Origin: Dethiobacter alkaliphilus
GTDB taxonomy: Bacteria > Bacillota > Dethiobacteria > DTU022 > UBA8154
DNA: 64,000 bases
NCBI GenBank assembly: GCA_016841605.1
Contig: JAENYV010000001.1
Coordinates: 355,540-419,539 of the forward strand
Direction: 5' to 3'
Shown: piece after piece, positions 26,524-34,157 of the stretch
Position numbering within the stretch: the first letter of the stretch is position 1
How the letters are laid out: every line of letters begins with the position of its first letter
Notes under the pieces: model-generated
The model's database searches: none
Seen by the model: only the letters and a program-made list of their open reading frames with translations
Told to the model about the DNA's origin: nothing
Position numbers and translations under genes: made by a program

Positions 26524-26565
26524 GGTAAATAAATATTGCTGGGTTAAACTCAGGGAGTGATAAGG

Positions 26566-28239
26566 GTGAGTTATAAGCCGGAAGGGCAATACGGCTGTTA
26601 TAAATGCTTTATTTTTACATTTCCTGTAATTGCTTTGCTGATCGGCTCTTTTTACCTGCTCAGCTTGCATAATTATTTACTTTATCATTCACTGGTGGAA
26701 CTGCTAGCTGCTGTTGTTGCCTTTACACTTTTCAGTATCGGCTGGAATACCCGAAAATATGCCCAAAATAAACTTATGATTATTTTCGCGGTAGGCTACC
26801 TGGTAGTGGGCGCAATTGATGTGCTGTATATCCTCTCTTTTGAGGGTATGGGCATTTTCCCCCATTACAATGCAAACCTGCCCCCACAATTTTGGATTGC
26901 CGCCCGTTTTGTAGAAGGGGTTACTGTTTTTCTTAGTCTGATTTACTGTGCCTTAATTGAAGAGTCATTGAAGAGTCCGTATCAATTATTTTTTAATGAA
27001 ATTTTTACAGCCAACAAAAAGCTGGAAAAAGATATTCAAGAGCGTAAAAATACTGAAGAAGCACTTCTGAAAAGCGAGCAAAAATTTAGAACATACGCGG
27101 AGACGGCCCCCGTCGGCCTTTTTATTATTGATGATTCGGGCGGCTTGATAGAGGTTAATCCGGCAGCATGCCGCATAAGTGGATATACACAGGATGAATT
27201 GTTGGATTTAACTATTACACAGTTGTTGGCACCTGTTTACCTGGAGGCAGGTTTAAAGCTGTTGCATGAAGCCTGGAAAAGCAATTTCGTAGAGGGAGAA
27301 GTACAGATCCGCAATAAAAACGAAAAAAATATTTGGTTGAAATTAACGGCAGTGAAGGTTGCCGAAGATTATTTGATAGCTTTTTGTAGTGATATCACCG
27401 GGAGCAAACAGGCCGAACAAAAAATAATGGAATACGCTATGGATCTTGAGTTGCAAAGTATTAAACTGGAAGAGCTGTACACAATGTTAAATGAAGAGAT
27501 TAATAAAGCCCGCCAAATTCACGAACAGACTATACCGAAGAATATTCCGACGGTAGAAGGGATTTCTTTTGCGGCTCATTACCAGCCGGCGCTGAGATTG
27601 GGCGGCGATTTCTACAAGGTTACACAGACCGGCAATAAACTGGTTATTTATCTTTCCGATGTCTCCGGACATGGTTTGGACGGCGCCATGCTGAGCGTCT
27701 TTGTCAAAGAAGCCATAGACAGCTATCTCAGCTTAAAACCCGATAATATTCATCCCCAAAAGATACTGCAGCATCTTGACAAACAGTACCGTCAAGAAAA
27801 TTATTCCTATGAATATTTTGTGGCCATTTTTCTGGCTGTTTTTCATCTGGATACGCGTCTTCTGGTCTATACTTCGGCAGGATTTCAAGACAGCCCTTTT
27901 GTTTGTATGGGAAACGGAAAAAGAACAGAGCTTCACAGTGAAGGCTTGCCCATATCTTCTTATATTCCGTTTGAACTGATGAACTTTCAGGATAACACCC
28001 TGACCCTAACTCCCGGGACAACAATTTTTTTTAATACCGACGGTTTGACAGAGCAGCGCGTCGCAGGAATCTGCTACAGTGAAATTCTCCCCAAAATTTT
28101 TTACGAAAACAGCCACCTGCCGCCCTACTTAATTGCGCAGGCTGTCTGTGAAAATTTCCGCCGTTTTAATGACGGTTCCCTGCAAGGGAAAGACGACATA
28201 ACCTTTTTGGTTATGCAGGTTAATTCGGCTTCCGACTGA
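26566..28239 (+). CDS. MASE3-PAS-PP2C membrane phosphatase (RsbU-like)
   Basis: A membrane-bound regulatory phosphatase. The first about 140 residues form a short MASE3-like sensor: several membrane segments and the hallmark AVGYLVVGAIDVLYIL, GMGIFP and PPQFWIAARFVEG. A PAS domain (about 160-280), a linker helix and an RsbU-type PP2C domain (about 320-555) follow. All PP2C metal motifs are intact: LGGDFY, LSDVSGHG and KDDITF. It should dephosphorylate a STAS protein; one is encoded 24 bp downstream and another 2.5 kb upstream. MASE3 domains usually have more membrane helices, so this one looks shortened at its N-terminus. GTG 26557 is in frame, but GGGAG at 26553-26557 fits GTG 26566. Confidence 0.85.
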   Translation: MSYKPEGQYGCYKCFIFTFPVIALLIGSFYLLSLHNYLLYHSLVELLAAVVAFTLFSIGWNTRKYAQNKLMIIFAVGYLVVGAIDVLYILSFEGMGIFPHYNANLPPQFWIAARFVEGVTVFLSLIYCALIEESLKSPYQLFFNEIFTANKKLEKDIQERKNTEEALLKSEQKFRTYAETAPVGLFIIDDSGGLIEVNPAACRISGYTQDELLDLTITQLLAPVYLEAGLKLLHEAWKSNFVEGEVQIRNKNEKNIWLKLTAVKVAEDYLIAFCSDITGSKQAEQKIMEYAMDLELQSIKLEELYTMLNEEINKARQIHEQTIPKNIPTVEGISFAAHYQPALRLGGDFYKVTQTGNKLVIYLSDVSGHGLDGAMLSVFVKEAIDSYLSLKPDNIHPQKILQHLDKQYRQENYSYEYFVAIFLAVFHLDTRLLVYTSAGFQDSPFVCMGNGKRTELHSEGLPISSYIPFELMNFQDNTLTLTPGTTIFFNTDGLTEQRVAGICYSEILPKIFYENSHLPPYLIAQAVCENFRRFNDGSLQGKDDITFLVMQVNSASD

Positions 28240-28263
28240 AATCCGACGAAAAGGAGGAATTAG

Positions 28264-28545
28264 ATGTTTCGCTTACCTGAGAGCTTAACCATACACAATG
28301 TTAAAGAGATTCAGGAAGAGCTGCTTACGTATCTTCAGCAGGTTCCGGCCGGGCGGGAAAAGGAATTTAATCTGGACTGTTCCGGATTGCGTGATCTGGA
28401 TGCCGCGGGTCTCCAACTCCTTTTATCCGCCTATAAATCTTTTTCTCAAGCCGATATAGATGTAAAGATAACAGGTACTACTTCTTTTGTGCAGCATTTT
28501 TTGGATCTCTCCGGAAGCAGTGATATACTGAAAATAAGGAGGTAG
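28264..28545 (+). CDS. STAS-domain protein lacking the phosphoacceptor residue
   Basis: A 93-residue single STAS domain. The core strands are clear (FNLDCSGLRDLDAAGLQLLL). Where SpoIIAA/RsbV proteins have a phosphorylated Ser or Thr after the Asp (D-S/T-x-G), this protein has Asp-Ala-Ala-Gly, so it cannot be switched by the usual Ser phosphorylation. Chemotaxis-linked STAS proteins of the DTAGLQLLL type are its closest match by eye. It could be a constitutive binder or a scaffold. It sits between the MASE3 phosphatase and cheY, with AAAAGGAGG upstream of the ATG. Confidence 0.85.
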   Translation: MFRLPESLTIHNVKEIQEELLTYLQQVPAGREKEFNLDCSGLRDLDAAGLQLLLSAYKSFSQADIDVKITGTTSFVQHFLDLSGSSDILKIRR

Positions 28546-28553
28546 CAGTTCCC

Positions 28554-28934
28554 ATGGGTAGACTGATTTTTGTTGTTGATGATTCGAAAACAGTACGTGC
28601 TTCCCTGGAATATACACTCGGCAAGGGGGGCTATGATGTCGTTTCAGCGGAGAACGGTAATGACGGTCTTAAGCGTCTGGAGCAGCTGGCCGGACAGGGC
28701 AAGCGCCCGGAGATGATCATTACGGATATTAATATGCCTGTGATGGACGGTATTGCTTTTATCAAGGAAGTGAAAAAAAAAGCTGATTTGAAATTTATTC
28801 CTATCCTCATCCTTACCACCGAATCACAGGAACAAAAAAAGATGGAAGGTAAAAGTGCCGGAGCCGCCGGTTGGCTGGTTAAGCCTTTTAAACCGGAACA
28901 GCTTATCGGGGTGGTCAAAAAATTCGTTAAATAA
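28554..28934 (+). CDS. cheY: Single-domain response regulator CheY
   Basis: A stand-alone receiver of 126 residues with all functional residues: Asp9/Asp10, phosphoacceptor Asp58 in IITDINMPVMDG, Thr in ILTTES and Lys in VKPF. It should be phosphorylated by the CheA encoded immediately downstream. It has no output domain, so it acts by protein contact. No flagellar motor gene is in the window, so its target may not be FliM; the motif context KAGAAGWLVKPF-like resembles CheY of alternative-function systems. AAGGAGGTAG gives the ribosome binding site. Confidence 0.94.
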   Translation: MGRLIFVVDDSKTVRASLEYTLGKGGYDVVSAENGNDGLKRLEQLAGQGKRPEMIITDINMPVMDGIAFIKEVKKKADLKFIPILILTTESQEQKKMEGKSAGAAGWLVKPFKPEQLIGVVKKFVK

Positions 28935-28949
28935 GGGGTGACGCAATTC

Positions 28950-31070
28950 GTGGAGGATGATCTTATCCAAACATTTCTCGAAGAAGGCAGGGAGAATGTC
29001 CAGGTTATAGAGGAAGGGCTCCTTGAACTGGAGAAAACGCCGCAGGAAGAAAACCTGATCAATACCGTTTTCCGGGCCATGCATACCCTGAAAGGCGGAG
29101 CGGGACTTGTTGGCTTGACTGTTATCAGTGAACTGGCTCACAGGCTGGAGAATGTCCTTGAAACAATACGTCAGTCCGGTACCGGTATCCCGGAAGAGGC
29201 CTTTTCCATTCTTTTTTCCGGAACCGACCTTCTAAGCCGTATGCTCGAAAGCGGAGACCTGGAAGGCTCCGATTATCGGGAACAGATTGCCGAACATATT
29301 CAGGCCCTGACCATTTTTAGCGAAAGGGAGGCCCTTACCTGCCCGAAAGTCAATGCCAAGGTCATGCCTTTCCGTGACTCACCCATCGGCTATTATAAAG
29401 TCATCCTTAAATTTCGACCGGATATTTTTGAGACAGGGACCGATCCCCTGATGCTTTTGCTCGAATTGGAGGAAAACGGCGAAGTTTTGGAAAGCTTCCT
29501 TAATATGTCGGGGCTGCCCGATCTCTCTGCATTAAATGTCCACGCTTTGCATATTTACTGGACTATTTTTTTGCGTTCCAAAAAAAGCAGGGAAGAAATA
29601 GAGGATATTTTCATTTTTGTAATAGAGGATAACGAAATTAGCGTAGAAGATATTACCGCTGAAAAAGAGTACCTTTATGATCCCGATAAGCGTACTGGTG
29701 AGCTGTTAATCGAAAGGGGCTTAATTACAGCCCAAGATGTGGAGGAAGTCCTTAAAAAACAAAAGCGGACAGGTGAACTGCTGATTGCAGAGGGCAAAGT
29801 TACCGGTGGCCAGGTGGATAAAGTTATCCGTTCACAAAAGCGTTTCCGGGAACAGGAGCAATTGGAAACCATTCGTGTTGACACCCACAAACTGGAAAAT
29901 ATTTTGAACAATATTGCCGAACTTCTCATTGCTCAGTCGCGCGTTAAGGAGCTGGTTCTTCGTCTTACAGGGGGGAACAGAGCACTGGAGGCAGAGGTTT
30001 TTAACGCTTTTCAGGATTCGGACAAGATTATCCGCCTTTTGCAGGAAGAGGTTATGAATGCCAGTATGATACCCATTGGAGGCACTTTTGTCAGGTTCCA
30101 GCGTATGGCCCGCGATCTTGCCCGGGAAAAAGGCAAACAAATAGAACTTGTTATTAATGGCCGGGATACGGAGCTGGACAAGAAGGTAATCGAGCAGATA
30201 GCGGACCCCTTAAAACATCTGATCCGTAATTCTGTTGACCATGGCCTGGAGATGCCTGAGGAGAGGACGGCCCAGGGCAAATTACCTGCAGGCACCATTC
30301 ACCTTAACGCTTTTCATCAGGAAGGAAATATTGTTATTGAAATTAGTGATGACGGACGGGGCATCGACGAAGAGGCCGTCCTGGCGAAAGCAAAGGAAAG
30401 GGGGCTCGTTAAGGATGACCGGGCTCTTACTCCGGCAGAAATACAACGCTTTCTTTTCATGCCCGGTTTTTCCACAGCCCGGAAAGTTTCGGATATTTCA
30501 GGGAGGGGAGTGGGTCTGGATGTAGTGATGACTAATGTGCAAAACCTGCGCGGCAGTGTGGAGCTTTTCTCCGAAAAGGGCAAAGGTACCCGCTTTACCA
30601 TCAAACTTCCCCTAACTTTGGCCATTATCGACGGCATGATGGTCCGCGTCGGCGAAGAGCGTTTTATTATACCACTGACGGCCATTACGGAATTTATCAA
30701 AGCAAAGCCAGGTGATCTGCATATGACGGAAGGCCGGGGCATCATCCTGCACCTGCGGAAGGAACTTATCCCATACGCGGGTCTCTATCAATTGCTTAAA
30801 CTCGAGCCGGATTACTCTCAACCGACAGACGGTATTCTGGTTATCCTTAAAGACGGACAGAAGAAGATGGCCTTGCTGGTGGACGAAATTATCGGTCAGG
30901 AACAGGTTGTCATTAAGAGCATGAAGGAACATATGGAGCAGGTAGACGGTGTTGCCGGTGCAACTATCCTCGGTGACGGTAAGGTAGCTATTATCCTCGA
31001 TATATCCACCCTTTTCCGCCTTTCCAGAGAGAGGGATCGCGGGGATTCACTGATCACACATACACCTTAA
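28950..31070 (+). CDS. cheA: Chemotaxis histidine kinase CheA with tandem MshEN-like repeats
   Basis: The central kinase of the array; it phosphorylates CheY and CheB. Domains in order: HPt (1-115, phosphorylated His45 in HTLKGGAGL), a P2-like region (about 135-235), two adjacent 24-residue repeats (248-271 and 273-296: RTGELLIERGLI and RTGELLIAEGKV, each ending in Gln), a dimerisation helix pair, HATPase (N-box NSVDHGLE, G1 DDGRGID, G2 GRGVGLDV) and a C-terminal CheW-like domain. The repeats match the pattern of the MshEN c-di-GMP-binding motif except that Leu2 is Thr and the spacer is one residue. GTG 28938 is in frame, but AAGGGGTG (28933-28940) is best spaced for GTG 28950. Confidence 0.92.
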   Translation: MEDDLIQTFLEEGRENVQVIEEGLLELEKTPQEENLINTVFRAMHTLKGGAGLVGLTVISELAHRLENVLETIRQSGTGIPEEAFSILFSGTDLLSRMLESGDLEGSDYREQIAEHIQALTIFSEREALTCPKVNAKVMPFRDSPIGYYKVILKFRPDIFETGTDPLMLLLELEENGEVLESFLNMSGLPDLSALNVHALHIYWTIFLRSKKSREEIEDIFIFVIEDNEISVEDITAEKEYLYDPDKRTGELLIERGLITAQDVEEVLKKQKRTGELLIAEGKVTGGQVDKVIRSQKRFREQEQLETIRVDTHKLENILNNIAELLIAQSRVKELVLRLTGGNRALEAEVFNAFQDSDKIIRLLQEEVMNASMIPIGGTFVRFQRMARDLAREKGKQIELVINGRDTELDKKVIEQIADPLKHLIRNSVDHGLEMPEERTAQGKLPAGTIHLNAFHQEGNIVIEISDDGRGIDEEAVLAKAKERGLVKDDRALTPAEIQRFLFMPGFSTARKVSDISGRGVGLDVVMTNVQNLRGSVELFSEKGKGTRFTIKLPLTLAIIDGMMVRVGEERFIIPLTAITEFIKAKPGDLHMTEGRGIILHLRKELIPYAGLYQLLKLEPDYSQPTDGILVILKDGQKKMALLVDEIIGQEQVVIKSMKEHMEQVDGVAGATILGDGKVAIILDISTLFRLSRERDRGDSLITHTP

Positions 31071-31166
31071 TAAGTAGATTATCCTCAAATACGTGAAATT
31101 TTTATTAGAATTTTATTAGAAATTTATTTGCAGAAATGGTATCACTCGTTGATGGCGAATTTTCAG

Positions 31167-31194
31167 GCCGACAGAACCCTGTGCGGCTTTTTTT
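31167..31194 (+). terminator. Intrinsic terminator of the che operon
   Basis: GCCG-A-CAG (31167-31174) pairs with CTG-TG-CGGC (31179-31187), followed by seven T (31188-31194). The terminator at 52472-52502 is closely similar in sequence, including the preceding TTTCAGG and the AGAAC loop. Confidence 0.8.
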
Positions 31195-31400
31195 ATTTTC
31201 AGACTTTTATTAAAGAAAAAGTATGACTCATCATTAGATATAACAATAATTATCCAGATAATTTTATAATTAATTTCAATTATATTAAACAGTATTAAAA
31301 TAATAACTTAATTATTATAATAGGATATCATAAATATTTTAAAAAAAAATATATCACTTTTAATTTTAAAGAAATTTCCTAATTTTAATCCAAAAAATTG

Positions 31401-31429
31401 TTGACATTTATTAAAAAATTATATATATT
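31401..31429 (+). promoter_or_regulatory. Sigma-A promoter of the TetR-family gene
   Basis: TTGACA (31401-31406), a 17-base spacer and TATATT (31424-31429) match the vegetative consensus closely. The expected start of transcription (about 31436) falls on the GAGGTG ribosome binding site, so the leader would be very short. Confidence 0.75.
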
Positions 31430-31449
31430 AAGAATGAGGTGAATAGACA

Positions 31450-32046
31450 TTGGAAGATAGGCGTCAGCTAATGAAAAAGAAAATACTTAAGGGTGCAGCA
31501 AAAGTTTTTTCAAAGTATGGTCTTTCCGGAGCTACAATAAGCCTGATTGCCCAAGAGGCGCAGGTTTCCGAAACATCAATATATGAATATTTTAAAGGTA
31601 AGGAAGACCTTTTACTTGCCATTCCAACGGCGACGATAGAAGAAGGGCTTCCTATGATTGAAGATCATCTTTTTGGAATTAAAGACGCATTAACACAGTT
31701 AAGAAAGTTTGTTTGGCTTTATGTACGCGATATCGTAAATGATCCGATTACCGGTCGTATAATTATGTTGCATTTAAGAACTAATGCCGAATTTCATAAT
31801 TCTGATGCTTATAAAGAGGTAAAAAGGTTTTTTAATCGTCTGCTAGATATTATAGTAATGGGTCAAAAGACAGGAGAAATCAGGAATGATATAACTGCTT
31901 ATAGCGCCAGGATATTGGTAATGGGAACTGTTGAGCATTTAATTATCCGATGGCTTCTTAAAAATTGTTCATATGATATTTTTGATCATTTGGAACAGGC
32001 TTACAAGTTAATAGAAGATGCCTTGAGGAGTAAAGAAAAGGTGTAA
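31450..32046 (+). CDS. TetR-family transcriptional regulator
   Basis: A 198-residue regulator with the classic N-terminal helix-turn-helix (residues about 9-55: AAKVFSKYGLSGATISLIAQ, then VSETSIYEYFKGKEDLL) and an all-helical ligand-binding C-terminus. TetR proteins usually repress neighbouring genes and release DNA on ligand binding. It is the first gene of an AT-rich block and probably controls the TRAP transporter and catabolic genes that follow in the same direction. The start is TTG at 31450 with GAGGTG upstream; ATG 31471 is an alternative. The C-terminal domain does not reveal the ligand. Confidence 0.92.
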   Translation: MEDRRQLMKKKILKGAAKVFSKYGLSGATISLIAQEAQVSETSIYEYFKGKEDLLLAIPTATIEEGLPMIEDHLFGIKDALTQLRKFVWLYVRDIVNDPITGRIIMLHLRTNAEFHNSDAYKEVKRFFNRLLDIIVMGQKTGEIRNDITAYSARILVMGTVEHLIIRWLLKNCSYDIFDHLEQAYKLIEDALRSKEKV

Positions 32047-32213
32047 CTATGAGAATAGGCCGCTTCTTGTATTAGCAGTAATATAGTTATTAAAAAAATT
32101 GTCTATATTTTTAAGCTATTCATCTAATATATAATAAAAATTCATAATATTTATATTATTATTTCCGTCCTTGTGTAGCTTGAGTCTAACATTTTTAACG
32201 AGAGGTGATGCAT

Positions 32214-32300
32214 ATGGAAGAAAAGTCTCCTGAGAACCATTTTCCAAAAACTACTACGTATAACAACGATCACATTCTTGTCCAGAGCTGTATTCATTAG
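32214..32300 (+). CDS. Possible 28-residue peptide gene upstream of the TRAP operon
   Basis: ATG 32214 to TAG 32298 encodes 28 residues beginning MEEKSPENHF and ending LVQSCIH. A strong ribosome binding site (GAGAGGTGAT, 32200-32209) is correctly placed. The product has no recognised domain or membrane segment. It could be a leader peptide for the TRAP operon, or the start of a gene lost by deletion. The good ribosome binding site with no larger gene is the only evidence. Confidence 0.35.
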   Translation: MEEKSPENHFPKTTTYNNDHILVQSCIH

Positions 32301-32371
32301 TTAGTATTCCTACCATTCATCCAATTGGTTTATCTTTTCACTGTATTAAAAATGCTTTTAGGGGGGATGTC

Positions 32372-32393
32372 AAAAGAGAATTAAAGCTCTTTT
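32372..32393. promoter_or_regulatory. Hairpin AAAAGAG/CTCTTTT in the TRAP leader
   Basis: Seven-bp arms (32372-32378, 32387-32393) with an 8-base loop, after the 28-residue peptide frame and before dctP. A TTTTAGGGGGG sequence precedes it, as also occurs at 2900. It could act as an attenuator; there is no long T-run. Confidence 0.35.
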
Positions 32394-32441
32394 ACACTCT
32401 TGTTCTTTTTATTGAAAATATTTTCATGTGGAGGTAATCTT

Positions 32442-33554
32442 ATGAAAAGGTTATTAATTGTATTTTTGTTAATAATATCAACTTTATTGTTTCTAGTTGC
32501 TGGGTGTACCCATGATGCGGATAAGAATGCTGTTGATAAAGGAGATACAGCTGGTAAAGTAGAATATAAGCTAAATTTTGCGATGGCTTGGCCACCAACA
32601 GGTGCGACTCCAATAATATTTGAATTTTTTGCTGACGAAATAAATAAACGTACTGACGGCAGGGTTAAAATTGAAATATATTACGGCGGTGAGTTGGTTT
32701 CTCAAGCCGAAACGTATGATGGTACAGCAAAAGGAATAGCTGATATTGGACATTCAAGACTAGCCTACACTCCAGGGCGCTTTCCGGTAGCTTTGGGATA
32801 TGAATTGCCAGGGATGAGCTATAACAATACTAAAGTTTCTGTTTCAGTATTTAATGATCTTTATAATAAATTTAAACCCGAAGAACTTGATGATACTAAG
32901 GTGCTTTGGTTTGGCTCTACCGGTCCTGGATACTTGTATACACTGGAACCGGTAGAAAATTTGGATGACCTTAAGGATATGGAAATTAGGGGAGATGGAG
33001 TAGTTTTAGAAGCCCTTGAAGGTTTGGGTGCAATTCCAGTGTCAATGCCCATAGGCGATGTCTATCTTGCTTTAGACAGAGGTGTTATCAATGGCACTCT
33101 CGATAGATTTGGCGGTTTAGTAGATTTTGGGTATGGAGAGGTTACGGATTATTGTACCCTAACGCGGTTTATTTATCCTGGAGCAACAACTTTTACGGTA
33201 ATGAATCTGGATACATGGAATAGTTTGCCACCGGACATTCAAGCAGTTATTGAGGAAGTTGCAGAGGAAACTAAATGGTTAGAAGCAGAAAAAACTTGGG
33301 AACATGAAAACGACGGGCTAAAATTTATGGAAGAAACAGGAATGAAGTTAATCCATTTATCTCCTGAAGAAGAAGAAAAATTTTTAGAACGTATATTACC
33401 TGTTCAGGATAAGTGGGTGGATAAAATAAATGAAATCGGGTTAGATGGTAAAGCAATGTTAGAAGAACATAAACTTCTTGTAAAAAAATACAATGATCTT
33501 TATCCTGAACAATGGCCTGATTATTATTATGAATTGGTTAAAGAAAAGAATTAA
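32442..33554 (+). CDS. dctP: TRAP transporter solute-binding lipoprotein (DctP family)
   Basis: The extracytoplasmic receptor of a tripartite ATP-independent transporter, which imports organic acids using an ion gradient. It has a signal peptide with lipobox LVAGC (Cys24), so it is a lipoprotein as expected in a Gram-positive cell. The mature domain shows DctP features: FADEINKRTDGRVKIEIYYGGEL near the start as a pattern, the conserved Arg in DMEIRGDG that binds the substrate carboxylate, and IGDVYLALDRGVINGTLDRF. GGAGG at 32430-32434 fixes the start at ATG 32442, not the upstream TTG. The substrate is likely a carboxylate; the neighbours suggest an aromatic or hydroxy acid. Confidence 0.92.
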   Translation: MKRLLIVFLLIISTLLFLVAGCTHDADKNAVDKGDTAGKVEYKLNFAMAWPPTGATPIIFEFFADEINKRTDGRVKIEIYYGGELVSQAETYDGTAKGIADIGHSRLAYTPGRFPVALGYELPGMSYNNTKVSVSVFNDLYNKFKPEELDDTKVLWFGSTGPGYLYTLEPVENLDDLKDMEIRGDGVVLEALEGLGAIPVSMPIGDVYLALDRGVINGTLDRFGGLVDFGYGEVTDYCTLTRFIYPGATTFTVMNLDTWNSLPPDIQAVIEEVAEETKWLEAEKTWEHENDGLKFMEETGMKLIHLSPEEEEKFLERILPVQDKWVDKINEIGLDGKAMLEEHKLLVKKYNDLYPEQWPDYYYELVKEKN

Positions 33555-33665
33555 CTTTTTAGGGCTTTGGATGCAAATGTTCGAATCATTAACAATTAAA
33601 ATTTCTCTTTTATTGTCTGGACTGAAGGTTTGAACGCCAACAAAAATAAAGGGAGATATGATATT

Positions 33666-34157
33666 ATGAGAAATTTTCAAAATATTCTCTCATCCCTATG
33701 TTATTTTTTTGCATGGGGTGGTCAAATAGCAATGGTAATTTTAATGATTCTAACTGTAGTAAATTCTATATTAGGATTTTTATGGAAACCAATTTTTGGG
33801 ACCTATGATTTAAGTATTTTTCTTACGGCTGCTATTGTTTCATTCTTGCTTGGGTATTTTGCATTAAATGGTGGTGATGTCGCTGTTACTTTAATAGTTG
33901 ATAAGTATTCTTTAAAAGTAAAAAGAAGAATTGTTTTTATTGCTATTGCCTTCAGTGCGTTTTTTGCATTATTTATGACTTGGGCAATAGGAATGTATGC
34001 GATAGATAGATATCGTTTGGGCGATGTTACTACTACTTTAGGCTGGCCAATTTACCCCCTCGCATTTATTATGTCCTTTGGTTTATTTTTGTATTTTTTA
34101 ACATACGTTTATGAGTTTTGTGATCTAGCAAAACGATCGGAAGGGGGGAAAATATGA
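33666..34157 (+). CDS. dctQ: TRAP transporter small permease (DctQ family)
   Basis: The four-helix small membrane subunit of the TRAP transporter. The 163-residue protein has hydrophobic segments at about 15-40, 48-70, 88-108 and 125-148, the standard DctQ topology, and connects the binding protein to DctM function. AAAGGGAGA at 33648-33656 supports ATG 33666; an upstream TTG at 33630 lacks a ribosome binding site. The stop codon overlaps the DctM start by 4 bp (ATGA), showing translational coupling. The sequence is AT-rich like the rest of the block. Confidence 0.88.
   Translation: MRNFQNILSSLCYFFAWGGQIAMVILMILTVVNSILGFLWKPIFGTYDLSIFLTAAIVSFLLGYFALNGGDVAVTLIVDKYSLKVKRRIVFIAIAFSAFFALFMTWAIGMYAIDRYRLGDVTTTLGWPIYPLAFIMSFGLFLYFLTYVYEFCDLAKRSEGGKI

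Larger units (their letters stand above)
31071..31449. other. 379-bp AT-rich gap
   Basis: It holds the terminator of the che operon (31167-31194), then about 200 bp of very AT-rich sequence without a gene, then a consensus promoter for the TetR gene (31401-31429). It marks the change from the GC-balanced signalling block to the AT-rich catabolic block. Confidence 0.6.
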
